Counted from the first letter of the stretch, positions 9,274-18,851 are shown. The stretch: 51,508 bases of DNA from an uncultured Eubacteriales bacterium (GCA_951801675.1 CATONX010000017.1:1-51508); one strand, 5' to 3'. Numbers and translations are program-made. The notes: generated from the sequence alone by a model not told the origin.

Positions 9274-9310
9274 AAAAAATGCGAACCGTATTTCACGGTT
9301 CGCATTTTTT
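9274..9310. terminator. Bidirectional terminator between the thioesterase and the kinase-like gene
   Basis: A 16-bp perfect stem (9274-9289 with 9295-9310) with an A-run on one flank and a T-run on the other. It serves the convergent genes on either side. Confidence 0.9.
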
Positions 9311-9337
9311 TCTTGCACCGGTTTTGAAAGCAGCTGT

Positions 9338-10444
9338 TTATTCCCTGCCCGGTACGTTTGCCAGCATTACCCGCACGAAAGAAAAGCGGTTTTGCAGATG
9401 GTCGGCGGCGGTGCGGGGCGGATGGGGCGCGCCGGTCTCCCGGCGAAGCGGCAGGCTGAGATAGACCCGGGTAACGCCCCGGTTGTGCTCGACAAAAGCG
9501 GTGCCCTGGTGGGCGGTGGCCGTAAGCTTCGCCACCGTAAGCCCAATCCCGGAACCCGCCCGAGAAGGCCCGGCCGGGTGGTAGGCGTAGAAGGGGTCGA
9601 ACATACGAAGAAGCGCATCTCCATTTAGAGGAAACCCGCGGCTGCCTACCCCGATCAGAACCCGGTTTCCGTGTTCCGATACCGTTAAATCCGCCCTTCC
9701 ATCCCCGTAAAGGAGCGCGTTTGACAACAGGTTGAGTACCGCTAAAGAAAGAGAATCCTCGTCAAACCGGGTGCAGATGCTCCCCGCCGGCACATGGTAA
9801 CGCACCGAGAGGCCAAGGGGACTGAGCAGGGAGTTGCAGGCGGCGCTCAGCTCCTGCAAGAATCCGGTCAAACTCCCATAGAGAAGGGAAGGCCGGGGAG
9901 CGCCTTGTAGAAAGCGGGAAAGAGCGGACAGGTTTTGAAACTCCCGCAGCAGGCATTGGCAGCGATTGTCGAGGATGTCCAGATAAACCCCGTGCTCCCG
10001 GCTGATCCCCTGCTTTTTGAGCGCCTCGGTCACCCCAAAGCAGATGGCCAGGTTCGCCCGCAGCCTGGAAAAGAGCATACCGCTTGCCAGGGTCGGTTCC
10101 CGCATGGGAGCGCTCGCGCAGAACCCGTCTGCAATCAGCAGGAGAACTTGCTCGAGAGAACCTTCCCGCATGGCGGGGATGAGGCTGACGGTACACCCCA
10201 CCGCAGGCGGCACGCCGCAGGCAAGGGACACGCTTTCCCCCTTTTGCAGGCTCTGCAGGGCCTGGGCGGGCGAGCTGGGATAAAGGAGGGTCTGTATGCC
10301 GTCGGTCAGCTTGAGAAACGGAAAGCGCCGGGCGGCGTCCGGGTTTAGCCACTGGATGTGAAGCTGCCGGTCAGCGGTGGCGGCCGCGATGGGCAGATCC
10401 TCATAGGCGCCCTGAATTTCCGGCAGGTGCGCGGCAGTCAGCAA
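9338..10444 (-). CDS. Sensor-kinase-like protein with HATPase domain, no clear phospho-acceptor His
   Basis: About 368 residues. The N-terminal third looks like a PAS sensor (DLPIAAATADRQLHIQWLNPDAARRFPF). A helical middle occupies the place of a dimerisation domain, and the C-terminal half is a histidine-kinase ATPase with the N-box LAVLNLLSNALLYG, an F-box-like MFDPFYAYH and the G-box AGSGIGLTVAKL. The helical region (LFSRLRANLAICFGVTEAL) has no His where the usual H-box would be. A nominal ATG exists at 10468, but AAAGGAGGG lies inside that frame, 6 bases before a TTG at 10444, which is therefore preferred. No response regulator is adjacent. It is either an orphan degenerate kinase or a partner ATPase. 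Confidence 0.75.
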   Translation of the reverse strand: MLTAAHLPEIQGAYEDLPIAAATADRQLHIQWLNPDAARRFPFLKLTDGIQTLLYPSSPAQALQSLQKGESVSLACGVPPAVGCTVSLIPAMREGSLEQVLLLIADGFCASAPMREPTLASGMLFSRLRANLAICFGVTEALKKQGISREHGVYLDILDNRCQCLLREFQNLSALSRFLQGAPRPSLLYGSLTGFLQELSAACNSLLSPLGLSVRYHVPAGSICTRFDEDSLSLAVLNLLSNALLYGDGRADLTVSEHGNRVLIGVGSRGFPLNGDALLRMFDPFYAYHPAGPSRAGSGIGLTVAKLTATAHQGTAFVEHNRGVTRVYLSLPLRRETGAPHPPRTAADHLQNRFSFVRVMLANVPGRE

Positions 10445-10628
10445 ATAAATCCCTCCTTTTTTGTTCATTTCTTTGCCCTAGTATGTCCGAATTTCTTTGT
10501 TTTGACGCTGGTGAATTCAGGCATCCGGGTTTAAAACCTGGGAAAAACGGCGTTTAGAGCGGAAAACTGCACAAGGACAAATTTTGCTTTTCTGCGAAAT
10601 GCGTGCAAAAGGTAAAATTGTGACCCTG

Positions 10629-10646
10629 GGGTTAAATTTGTAACAA
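10629..10646 (+). promoter_or_regulatory. Possible Rex-like operator upstream of gap
   Basis: GGGTTAAATTTGTAACAA matches the Clostridial Rex consensus TTGTTAA-N4-TTAACAA with three mismatches and lies just upstream of the gap -35 element. It is weak alone and was noted because of the better sites before adhE. Confidence 0.35.
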
Positions 10647-10651
10647 ACGCC

Positions 10652-11733
<1,082 letters not shown>

Positions 11734-11747
11734 TTCGATTGATTTGC

Positions 11748-11780
11748 AAAAGGGCTGAAACCTTGTGTTTCAGCCCTTTT
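11748..11780 (+). terminator. Terminator of gap
   Basis: A 14-bp perfect stem (11748-11761 with 11767-11780), 5-nt loop, TTTT at the end of the stem. Confidence 0.92.
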
Positions 11781-12026
11781 CTGTTATCCGAGCAGCCGAT
11801 ATCACCGAGAACGGGCCGCTTTGAAAGCCGGGGAAAGCGGCAGAGGAAGGGGGCGGATCCCGAGTGCGGGCCCAACACAGCTAAGCGCCTGTCCCGCTCG
11901 CTTCTCTCCGGTTTGTCCGGTTGCGTTTCCGGCAGAGCGCCGCCGAATACATAGAGGAAGGCCGGTGTGTCCCTTTACGAGCAGAGCCACCCGGTCGGCG
12001 AATCAAAAGGGAAAGGAGGAGAAGAA

Positions 12027-12611
12027 ATGGAAGAACTGCAAAAATTACAGCGGGCCAGAGAATACTTGCAGCAGCTGTCGCAAGGGATCGATCCCATCTC
12101 CCACGAGGCGTTGCCGCAGGAAAATGGGCTTACCGGCCAGAGGCTGCGCAACTGTTTTGCCTATGTGGCGGGCGTGCTCGGCCAGGTGATTGAAAACGGC
12201 GGTCAGGTTGGACGGCAGACCAGGGAGAAAAAGGCGCCCTTTTCCATATCCGCCCAGCAGCTTTCCCAGGTGGAGCTGAGCGATACGCCGGTGTCTCTGA
12301 GCGTGGTGGTGCAGCGCATCAATGAAGCGGCCGGAGTGGACGAGACGAAAAAGAAACTGACCCATCCGCCTCTTGCCAACTGGCTGATAAAGAGAGGATT
12401 TCTGCAAGAAGCAAATAGCATACAAGGACATAAGACAAAAATACCCACTTTAAAAGCTGAATTGATTGGAATCAAGCGTGTTCCTCGACACGATGCTGCC
12501 GGAAAAAATTACTGGGTCAATCTCTACACCCGGGAAGCCCAGCAATTTCTGCTCGACCATTTGGAGCAGATCTTACAGGAACCGGCAGGGGATGGGGAAC
12601 CTTCGGCCTGA
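12027..12611 (+). CDS. Hypothetical protein (helical N-terminus, winged-helix-like C-terminus)
   Basis: 194-residue soluble protein that I cannot place in a named family. The first 60 residues are helical and contain YLQQLSQGIDPISHEALP then LRNCFAYVAGVLGQVIENG, a pattern I associate with uncharacterised Clostridial proteins. The rest (VVQRINEAAGVDETKKKLTHPPLANWLIKRGFL) reads like a small winged-helix or tudor-type module. There is no signal peptide or membrane segment. AAAGGAGGAG lies 6 bases before the chosen ATG; an upstream in-frame start at 11967 has no site. It is probably not co-transcribed with the next gene. Function unknown. Confidence 0.75.
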   Translation: MEELQKLQRAREYLQQLSQGIDPISHEALPQENGLTGQRLRNCFAYVAGVLGQVIENGGQVGRQTREKKAPFSISAQQLSQVELSDTPVSLSVVVQRINEAAGVDETKKKLTHPPLANWLIKRGFLQEANSIQGHKTKIPTLKAELIGIKRVPRHDAAGKNYWVNLYTREAQQFLLDHLEQILQEPAGDGEPSA

Positions 12612-12707
12612 TTGTTGCCATTCGGTAAGAGTTTCGAAAGAAAACCTTCATAACCGTGCATGTTGCAGGTGGTATTCTTCATACAGGTAGAAGAAAGGGG
12701 GAAGACG

Positions 12708-13385
12708 ATGAAGGAACTGAAATGGATTTCACAGCTAAGCCGGAGAAAAAAGCGCATTTTGCTGTTGGCGGGGGCCGGGCTGCTTCTTTTGGCCATCGGG
12801 ATTGGGCTGGCGGTTTCCCTGAGCTCGCCCAGTACTCCTGCGAAACGGCGGGAGACCACGCCCACCGAATATAGCGTCTTCCCTGAGGAAATCCGGGGTG
12901 TCCCCGTCTATACCCAGCTGGTGGAGGAAGGGGCGCCTGGTCGGCCTCAGATTGCGCGCAGTATTTGGTACGTGGTCATCCACGAGACCGACAACTGGAA
13001 CGCCGGCGCCGACGCGGCCGCCCATGCGAACTTTCTTTCCTTCAACAGCCCCTCCACCACCGCCTGGCATTATACCGTGGACGACCATGAGATTTACCAC
13101 CACATCCCCGACAATGAGGTCGCCTACCACGCCGGTGACGGGGCCTTGGGCGACGGCAATCTCCACGGCATCGGCGTGGAGGTCTGCGTCAACGGAGACG
13201 GAAATTTTGAAACTGCCTTTGACAATGCCGCCAAACTGACCGCCTACCTAGTCAAGGAATACGGCCTTTCCTTGAACGATGTGAAGATGCACCACGACTT
13301 TTCCGGGAAGAACTGCCCCTCCGGTATCCTCAGGGATGGAAGATGGAAAGAGTTCAAATCCCGGGTGGCCCAGTACCTGCAATAG
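12708..13385 (+). CDS. N-acetylmuramoyl-L-alanine amidase (Amidase_2), membrane-anchored
   Basis: Peptidoglycan hydrolase cutting the bond between MurNAc and L-Ala. 225 residues: a short basic cytoplasmic stretch, one membrane segment (about 18-38), then an Amidase_2/PGRP zinc-hydrolase domain. Zinc and catalytic residues appear in VVIHETDNW (first His), HYTVDDHEIYHHIPDNEVAYHAGDG, GIGVEVCVN (Glu) and VKMHHDFSGKNCP (second His and the Cys ligand position). AAAGGGGG precedes the ATG by about 6 bases. It stands alone; cell-wall turnover or spore-related lysis is likely, but the sequence does not say which. Confidence 0.92.
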   Translation: MKELKWISQLSRRKKRILLLAGAGLLLLAIGIGLAVSLSSPSTPAKRRETTPTEYSVFPEEIRGVPVYTQLVEEGAPGRPQIARSIWYVVIHETDNWNAGADAAAHANFLSFNSPSTTAWHYTVDDHEIYHHIPDNEVAYHAGDGALGDGNLHGIGVEVCVNGDGNFETAFDNAAKLTAYLVKEYGLSLNDVKMHHDFSGKNCPSGILRDGRWKEFKSRVAQYLQ

Positions 13386-13536
13386 GTCCGGGCAGTACCG
13401 TTCCTTTGCAAAACCGAGAGCCTCCGGCTTTTGGAGGAAGAATGCCGTCCCGCCCACATGAAGACAAACGCGAGAAAAATCCGAATGGGGTGTGTTTGCC
13501 CCAAAGAGAGGGCCTGTGCACTCACAGGATGACATA

Positions 13537-13575
13537 AAAAAGGCCGCGGTTTCAGAAAGAAACCGCGGCCTTTTT
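13537..13575. terminator. Bidirectional terminator between the amidase and the cytidylate-kinase-like gene
   Basis: A 17-bp stem (13537-13553 with 13559-13575) whose ends are A5 and T5, shared by two convergent genes. Confidence 0.88.
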
Positions 13576-13590
13576 GCTCGCCTTGTTTTT

Positions 13591-14223
13591 CTAACCTTCC
13601 TGCTTTGCGTCCTTGAGCCTGGCGAAGGACTCCAGCAGGTCTACCGTTCCGTCAATACCAATCAGACTCGTGTCCACAGCCACATGGTAGTTCTCCACCT
13701 GGCCCCATTTGCGTCCGGAATAGAAGTTATAGTAGTTGGCACGCTTTTTATCCGTCTTTCGGATCTTTTCCTCCGCCTTGCGGTCGTCGAGCTGGTAAAG
13801 ACGAGCCACCCGCTCAATGCGGATTTCCTTGGGTGCGTGCAAAAACAGGTTCAGACAAGCCGGGTCGTCCCGCAGCACATAATCGGCGCATCGTCCCACC
13901 AACACGCAGGAGTTCTTCGCCACCTCTTTGATCACGTCCGACTGGAACAAAAACACTTTATCGTTCATAGGCATTTCAGGGACGCCGGAAACGTGGCTGC
14001 CCATTGCGTAGGAACCGATGGCCAGGGAATACAGAATGCTGTTGGTGGCTTTCTCGTCAAAATCAGAAAGCAGCTCTTCGCTCATACCGCTCTCCTTGGC
14101 GGCCATCTCCAGCAGCTCCCGGTCATAAAAAGGAATGTGAAGCCGGTCGGCCAGCTTTTTGCCGATTTCCCGGCCGCCGCTGCCAAATTGCCTGCCGATG
14201 GTGATGATGATTTTGTTTTTCAT
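13591..14223 (-). CDS. Cytidylate kinase-like family protein
   Basis: P-loop kinase of the cytidylate_kin2 family, 210 residues. The N-terminus has the nucleotide-binding loop IITIGRQFGSGGREIGKKLA, followed by PFYDRELLEMAAKESG, VLVGRCADYVLRDDP and the lid region RIERVARLYQLDDRKAEEKI. These differ from the true Cmk that makes CDP; the substrate is not established. GGAGGGATC precedes the ATG at 14223, and residues encoded upstream of it do not fit the family. It is monocistronic, ending at a strong shared terminator. Confidence 0.88.
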   Translation of the reverse strand: MKNKIIITIGRQFGSGGREIGKKLADRLHIPFYDRELLEMAAKESGMSEELLSDFDEKATNSILYSLAIGSYAMGSHVSGVPEMPMNDKVFLFQSDVIKEVAKNSCVLVGRCADYVLRDDPACLNLFLHAPKEIRIERVARLYQLDDRKAEEKIRKTDKKRANYYNFYSGRKWGQVENYHVAVDTSLIGIDGTVDLLESFARLKDAKQEG

Positions 14224-14652
14224 GATCGATCCCTCCAAGTTGATCGGTACGGTATCCGCCGCACCGTTTGCGTTACCGGAAGAAAGGCGTCCCCAAACGG
14301 AACCGTTTATGCCTGCCGCCGGTTGCGCAGAGAAAGAAAACAAAAAGGAAACCGCCATATATCATAGGTAAAATTCTGCCCGGTTTTACGGGACCGGATG
14401 CAAAGAAAAGGACGCCGGTTCCACCGGCTTTCCCCTCTCTGTCATTCTTATTATACAACAAATGCATCAAAAGGGGAACCACGTAAATGTTTCTTTTGCC
14501 GGCCGGGATCATCCCATTTCTATTCACGTCCCGATCCGAAAATGCGCCGGGAATCGCGGGGATTTGACGGCGTTTTCCGTCCTTTTTCGCTGTAAAGGAG
14601 AAATGCTTTCCATATAATGGAATACTGTGTGGCTGAAAAACCGCAAAAAGAA
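14224..14652. other. Intergenic region between the kinase-like gene and the sugar transferase
   Basis: About 430 bases with no convincing gene. It must hold the minus-strand promoter of the kinase-like gene; a TATAAT on the minus strand near 14452-14447 is a candidate -10 without a good -35. The far end carries the T-run of the sugar-transferase terminator. Nothing else was recognised. Confidence 0.5.
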
Positions 14653-14684
14653 GGGAGTGACAAGGCTTTTCCCTTGTCACTCCC
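14645..14684 (-). terminator. Terminator of the VanZ/sugar-transferase operon
   Basis: A 13-bp stem (14653-14665 with 14672-14684) followed on the minus strand by a T-rich tract. Confidence 0.85.
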
Positions 14685-14705
14685 CATATATACGAAGAAA
14701 CCAAA

Positions 14706-15359
14706 TTATGCGGAAATGTGCTGTGCTTCGACCGGCTGCGCCGCCCGCTCGTAAGAAAGAGTTCCCTGGAACACTTCCATGGTCTCGCTGGTCTGGGAGG
14801 AAATGCCCTCCCGTTTCAGCACGTTTCGAACCGTCATCCATAAAATCTGCATGTCCTTGCGAAAGGTGATGCGATGGACATACTGTACGTCCAGGCGGAA
14901 TTTTTCTTCCCAGCTGATGGCATTGCGGCCGTTTACCTGGGCCCATCCGGTCAGACCCGGCCGGACGTCGTGGCGGTGAATCTGCTCCTCATTGTACCGC
15001 GGCAGATATTCCACCAGCAAAGGCCGCGGACCGACGATGCTCATATCGCCCTTTACAATGTTCCAAAGCTCCGGAAGCTCGTCGAGAGAAGTGGAACGCA
15101 GAAATTTTCCGAATTTCGTCAGCCGTACGCTGTCCGGCAGAAGGTTGCCGTTTTCATCCGTCTGGTCGGTCATGGTGCGGAATTTATACATGGTAAAAAT
15201 CCGATTGTTTTTCCCCGGCCGCTTCTGCTTGAACAGAATGGGGCTTCCCAGCTTGCACCGGACCAGAACCGCAACCAGCGCAAACACCGGAGAAAGAAGC
15301 ACCAGAGCCAACAAAGACAGGGAAAAATCCAGCACTCGTTTGAATATGTACTTGTACAC
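14706..15359 (-). CDS. Undecaprenyl-phosphate sugar phosphotransferase (bacterial sugar transferase)
   Basis: Initiating glycosyl-1-phosphate transferase (WcaJ/EpsL/PglC type) that loads the first sugar phosphate onto undecaprenyl phosphate for surface polysaccharide synthesis. 217 residues, the short monotopic form: N-terminal re-entrant helix (RVLDFSLSLLALVLLSPVFALVAV), the basic KQKRPGKNNRIFTMYKFRTM block, LRSTSLDELPELWNIVKGDMSIVGPRPLL with the catalytic Asp-Glu, and the RPGLTGWAQVNGRN motif. The start is a GTG at 15359, 8-9 bases after AGGAGG. It lies downstream of the VanZ-like gene in one operon. No glycosyltransferase cluster follows, so its glycan is unclear. Confidence 0.93.
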   Translation of the reverse strand: MYKYIFKRVLDFSLSLLALVLLSPVFALVAVLVRCKLGSPILFKQKRPGKNNRIFTMYKFRTMTDQTDENGNLLPDSVRLTKFGKFLRSTSLDELPELWNIVKGDMSIVGPRPLLVEYLPRYNEEQIHRHDVRPGLTGWAQVNGRNAISWEEKFRLDVQYVHRITFRKDMQILWMTVRNVLKREGISSQTSETMEVFQGTLSYERAAQPVEAQHISA

Positions 15360-15408
15360 CCCAAAGAACCTCCTATATGTAAGAAAGATACCGCTACGTG
15401 TGCCGTCG

Positions 15409-15909
15409 TCAGGAAGAAACCGGGCTTGTCCGCTTTCGCAGATGCCGGCGGATCAGGATAACCAGGCCAGCCGTAAGGAGAACCCCCACCGTCGAACCGC
15501 AGAAGTCCAGCAGTACGTCGGAAACTTGTCCGCTTCGCCCGTCGATGAACAGCTGGTGCAGCTCATCGCTGGCCGCATAAAGCAGGCAAATTCCCAAGGA
15601 AACGCCGATTTTGACACCGGTTTTCACTTGGTGGGTTTGCATCGCCAGCAGGCACAGGACACCCAGCAGCAGATAGATGGAAAAGTGCGCGCCCTTGCGC
15701 ACCACGTGTTGAAAAGATTCCACCACCGTGTCTTGCTCGTCCTCGGAAAGCGCGGAAAAATCCGGCGTGACAATTGCCGCCACAGACCGGATGAATTGGC
15801 CACTGACCTGAGAAGACTGCTGGGCCGGCTTTGCAGACATAAAAAAGATGAACGCCATGCATAAAGCCACAAGGCTCCAAAGAGCCGCCCGTGTAAACCA
15901 CAATTTCAT
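15409..15909 (-). CDS. VanZ family membrane protein
   Basis: Small integral membrane protein of the VanZ family, 166 residues with about four hydrophobic segments. The family signature is clear: FFMSAKPAQQSSQVSG near the N-terminus, KGAHFSIYLLLGVL in the middle, and YAASDELHQLFIDGRSGQVSDVLLDFCGS near the C-terminus. The name comes from a teicoplanin-resistance accessory gene; most members have no known role. Neither the ATG at 15909 nor an upstream TTG (15930) has a good ribosome-binding site; the ATG is chosen. It is the first gene of a two-gene operon with the sugar transferase. Confidence 0.9.
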   Translation of the reverse strand: MKLWFTRAALWSLVALCMAFIFFMSAKPAQQSSQVSGQFIRSVAAIVTPDFSALSEDEQDTVVESFQHVVRKGAHFSIYLLLGVLCLLAMQTHQVKTGVKIGVSLGICLLYAASDELHQLFIDGRSGQVSDVLLDFCGSTVGVLLTAGLVILIRRHLRKRTSPVSS

Positions 15910-16040
15910 CCGTAAAAACCCAAAAAACAAAAAATTTCAATAGTTCGGAAAAAGAAGGGAATGGTAATCGTATGTAAGAAAACGATAGAGAAAAACCAAT
16001 GGAGATTCCCTGCATATTTCCCGCGTATATTGTTAGAATT

Positions 16041-16069
16041 AGTATAACGCTGTCCTCGAATTATGTCAA
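16041..16069 (-). promoter_or_regulatory. Near-consensus promoter for the VanZ/sugar-transferase operon
   Basis: On the minus strand, TTGACA (16069-16064), a 17-bp spacer and TATACT (16046-16041). Transcription would begin near 16034, giving a leader of about 125 bases. It lies just after the stop of the glycosylase gene on the same strand. Confidence 0.85.
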
Positions 16070-16084
16070 TATGTAACCAAAATG

Positions 16085-16600
16085 TTACTCGTTGTTACCA
16101 TTGAATTCCGAACAAAATGGTACAATTGCCCGGTATGCCTGAACAAGGTCTTCGTAAGAATAATACCGGCAGTTGGCAGGACTGGGAGAGGGAAGGGTAC
16201 GGGCGGGAATGCCGGTTTTGGGATAGCAAAGGCGTTTATAGAGCCGGGCCGCGGTGGTTCCAGTGGTGAAGACCGCCTGGATGTCCGCATGGCCTAAAAT
16301 CTCGGAAAGGTCGTTTGCAACCGGGTTTCGGATGCTGCCGTCGTCGGCGCCTTCTATGTCGCAGGAGCGCAGCACGTCCCACAGTGCAATATGGGACGAA
16401 AGGGCCAGAAGGCGTTTGCCTTGGGCGGTGGAAGGCAGCGGCTTTTCGAGCACCTCGCAGAGCACCCGCCAAAACCGGTTTTGCGGATTGCCGTAGTAAA
16501 AGCCGGTCTGCCGGGACTTAGGGGAGGGCATGGTGCCGAGGATCAGGACGCGGGAAAAAGCGTCAAACACGGGAGAAAAGGGATGAACGGTCTGCTGCAT
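16085..16600 (-). CDS. DNA-deoxyinosine glycosylase (uracil-DNA glycosylase superfamily)
   Basis: Base-excision repair enzyme of the hypoxanthine/deoxyinosine glycosylase type (TIGR04274, UDG superfamily), which removes deaminated adenine from DNA. 171 residues, typical length. Motif 1 is LILGTMPSPKSRQTGFYYGNP with QNRFWRVL, and IALWDVLRSCDIEGADDGSIRNPVANDL follows; the C-terminal motif is LPSPSPANCRYY. An AAAGGAGG site precedes the ATG at 16600; the longer open frame upstream is not used. It is transcribed on its own upstream of the VanZ promoter. Confidence 0.9.
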   Translation of the reverse strand: MQQTVHPFSPVFDAFSRVLILGTMPSPKSRQTGFYYGNPQNRFWRVLCEVLEKPLPSTAQGKRLLALSSHIALWDVLRSCDIEGADDGSIRNPVANDLSEILGHADIQAVFTTGTTAARLYKRLCYPKTGIPARTLPSPSPANCRYYSYEDLVQAYRAIVPFCSEFNGNNE

Positions 16601-16716
16601 GACGAAACCTCCTTTGACAAAGATTGCAGGGTTTTGGTGTATCACAACGACTGTAAGGATGAACGCAAAAAACGGCCGGTTTCCGGCCGGTATCATATAG
16701 GAGAGAAATTGCCTCT

Positions 16717-17490
16717 ATGACCAATCCATATACCCAACCAAACCGCAAAGCCATTCAAAACGAATCCACCCCGCCCGACCGGGCCTATATCCGCCGCCGG
16801 CGCATTTTCAGTCTTCTGTCTTTGGCGGTGGTGCTGGCCTTTTTCACCTGGGTGACCATCGCGGTGGGCAAACCCCTCTTAGAGCTTGCCTCCGACCCGG
16901 AACAGTTTCGTGTCTGGGTGGATCAATACGGCATTTGGGGCCGGTTTATCCTGACGGGCATTATGGCGCTGCAGGTAGTGGTGGCTATGATCCCGGGCGA
17001 AATCATCGAGATCGGCGCGGGCTACGCGTTCGGCGCCATAGAGGGCACGCTTTTATGCCTGGCGGGTGCGGCAATCGGTTCGGCAATCATCTTCCTTCTC
17101 ACCCGCTGCTTTGGCGTTAAGCTGGTGGAGGCCTTCGTATCCAGGGAAAAGCTCAGCCAGATCAAGTTTTTGCAGAATGAAAAGAAGCTCAACCTGATTA
17201 TCTTCATCGTCTTCTTCATCCCCGGCACGCCCAAAGACCTGCTGACTTACTTCATCGGGCTGACTCCCATGAAGCTGCGCACCTTCCTGCTCATTTCCTC
17301 CGTTGCCCGCATCCCCTCCGTCATCACCTCCACCATCGGCGGCCACGCGCTGGGCATGCAGGACTATACGTTTGCCATCATCGTTTTTGTGGCCACTGCG
17401 GTTATCAGCGGGCTGGGCCTGCTCCTTTATAACCGCATCATGAAAAAGCGAAAGCAGGAGGCGGAATCCCACGAACAGGATTACAAATAG
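16717..17490 (+). CDS. TVP38/TMEM64 family membrane protein (DedA superfamily)
   Basis: Integral membrane protein of 257 residues with about five or six hydrophobic segments and a basic N-terminus. Family hallmarks are PGEIIEIGAGYAFGAIEGTLLCLAGAAIGS in the first half and FIPGTPKDLLTYFIGLTPM followed by SVARIPSVITSTIGG in the second. DedA-superfamily proteins are implicated in lipid scrambling and membrane homeostasis; no substrate can be assigned here. GGAGAG precedes the ATG by about 10 bases. A TTGACA at 16614-16619 may be its -35, but the -10 is poor. It is divergent from the glycosylase gene. Confidence 0.9.
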   Translation: MTNPYTQPNRKAIQNESTPPDRAYIRRRRIFSLLSLAVVLAFFTWVTIAVGKPLLELASDPEQFRVWVDQYGIWGRFILTGIMALQVVVAMIPGEIIEIGAGYAFGAIEGTLLCLAGAAIGSAIIFLLTRCFGVKLVEAFVSREKLSQIKFLQNEKKLNLIIFIVFFIPGTPKDLLTYFIGLTPMKLRTFLLISSVARIPSVITSTIGGHALGMQDYTFAIIVFVATAVISGLGLLLYNRIMKKRKQEAESHEQDYK

Positions 17491-17497
17491 TATACTT

Positions 17498-17963
17498 ATT
17501 GATAAAAATAACGAAATAGCAACAAAAATCGCGGACCATTCCGAACCCTGTCGGGAAAGGGAAGCGGGATCCGGCCGCACCATCCGCCGGGCGATAGATG
17601 AGGATCTTCCCGCCTTGTGCCGTCTGGGCGAGGCAGTTTCCCGGCCGGTTTGCGCCCAGGAGCTGGCCGCCCTGTTGCAAAACCCGAGGGCGGCGGTCCT
17701 GCCTGCTGGAGGAGGCGGGAAAGCTTTGTGCCGCCGTTTGCCTTAAGGAATGTCCGTCCTTGCCGGGCCCCTGTTTTTCCCGGTACCGGGCAGTGCTGGC
17801 GGCAGAGTTCTGGACTTTGCCGACCCCACAGAAAGAGGGCGCCGGACAGGTGCTTTTTCAAGCGGCGGTACAGTGGGGAAGCCGCCGGGGACTTTCGCTT
17901 CTGGAACTTCGGCTCCCAGTTATGCAGGCAAATTCCGGAGAAAAAGGGCGAAATTCGGTATAA
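17498..17963 (+). pseudogene. Frameshifted, truncated GNAT N-acetyltransferase relic
   Basis: Two reading frames together give a recognisable GNAT protein. The first (from about 17498, no proper start codon) reads IRRAIDEDLPALCRLGEA then LAALLQNPRAAV, the usual GNAT opening. It then shifts near 17700, and the next frame continues LLEEAGKLCAAVCLKE, TLPTPQKEGAGQVLFQAAV and RGLSLLELRLPVMQANS, the strand-4/acetyl-CoA loop region. One extra base in the GTCCTGCCTGCTGGAGG stretch would explain the shift. The C-terminal GF motif is missing. It lies just after the TVP38 gene with no ribosome-binding site. Sequencing error can explain the shift but not the missing ends. Confidence 0.65.
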
Positions 17964-18125
17964 TTCGATAAAAACTATACAATATGTATTTGCTTTGGCC
18001 CCGTCGACAGATTCACTTTCTGCCGGCAGGGCTTTTTTTGCGCAGAGAAGTACTGGTTATACCGCATTTTCCTTCCTATACCCGCTTTGTTTCTTCACAG
18101 CTTCATCCGGAAGAGGGCTTGTCCC

Positions 18126-18851
18126 TTATACGATGACAAAGCCTCCGTTGGGGCTGATGACCTGGCCGGTGATAAAATCCGCCTGTTCGCTTGCCAGGAA
18201 GAAAAGGAGATTCGCCACGTCCTCCGGCCTGCCGAGCACCCCCAAGGGGGTCTCCTCCCGCAGGCCCGCACGGATTTCGTCGTCCAAAGCGGCATTCATA
18301 TCCGTGTCGATGACACCGGGAGCCACGCAGTTGACGGTGATGCCGCTGGGCCCAACCTCCTTGGCCAGCGCCTTCGAAAGCCCGATCACCGCCGCTTTGG
18401 CGGCGGAGTAAGCCACCTCGCAGGAGGCGCCGGTCATCCCCCAGATGGAGGACAGGTTGAGAATTTTTCCCCGCTGGCGGCGGATCATACCGGGCAGGAC
18501 GGCCTGGCAGCAGTGAAAGACTCCGGTAACGTTGACGGAGAAGAGCCTCTCCCACTCCTTCTCAGTTACATCGGTGAACAGCTTCTGCTGGGCAATGCCG
18601 GCGTTGTTGATGAGCACGTCGATGTGGCCGAACTGACGCAGGACCTCCCCGATCATCTCATCCACCTGCCCGCGGTCCGCCACGTCCGCCTGCACCGCCA
18701 GAATGCCGGGGTGAGACGCGGCAAGTGTCCGTGCTTCCTCTTCGCTTTGGCAGTAGTTGGCCGCCACCTGCCAGCCCTTCTGAGCGAACAGGCGGGCGGC
18801 GGCGGCCCCGATTCCCCTGGAAGCGCCGGTAATCAAAACCGTAGACGGCAT
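18126..18851 (-). CDS. SDR family oxidoreductase, YmfI-like (EF-P 5-aminopentanone reductase candidate)
   Basis: NAD(P)-dependent short-chain dehydrogenase of 241 residues. The cofactor motif GASRGIG is near residue 9, NNAG is near 85, catalytic Ser is in LNLSSIWG near 135 and Tyr-x-x-x-Lys in VAYSAAKAA near 150. The ending GQVISPNGGFVI is the feature I associate with YmfI, which reduces the 5-aminopentanone modification on elongation factor P; FabG-like activity is the alternative. Two ATGs lie 6 bases apart; the second (18851) has the better spacing from AAGGAGAG. It is monocistronic and divergent from the hydrogenase operon. Confidence 0.85.
   Translation of the reverse strand: MPSTVLITGASRGIGAAAARLFAQKGWQVAANYCQSEEEARTLAASHPGILAVQADVADRGQVDEMIGEVLRQFGHIDVLINNAGIAQQKLFTDVTEKEWERLFSVNVTGVFHCCQAVLPGMIRRQRGKILNLSSIWGMTGASCEVAYSAAKAAVIGLSKALAKEVGPSGITVNCVAPGVIDTDMNAALDDEIRAGLREETPLGVLGRPEDVANLLFFLASEQADFITGQVISPNGGFVIV

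Noticed and set aside
11781-12026. A small RNA or short gene between gap and the unknown protein
   Set aside because: GC-rich with weak hairpins only; no promoter, known RNA consensus or ribosome-binding site that supports a separate feature.
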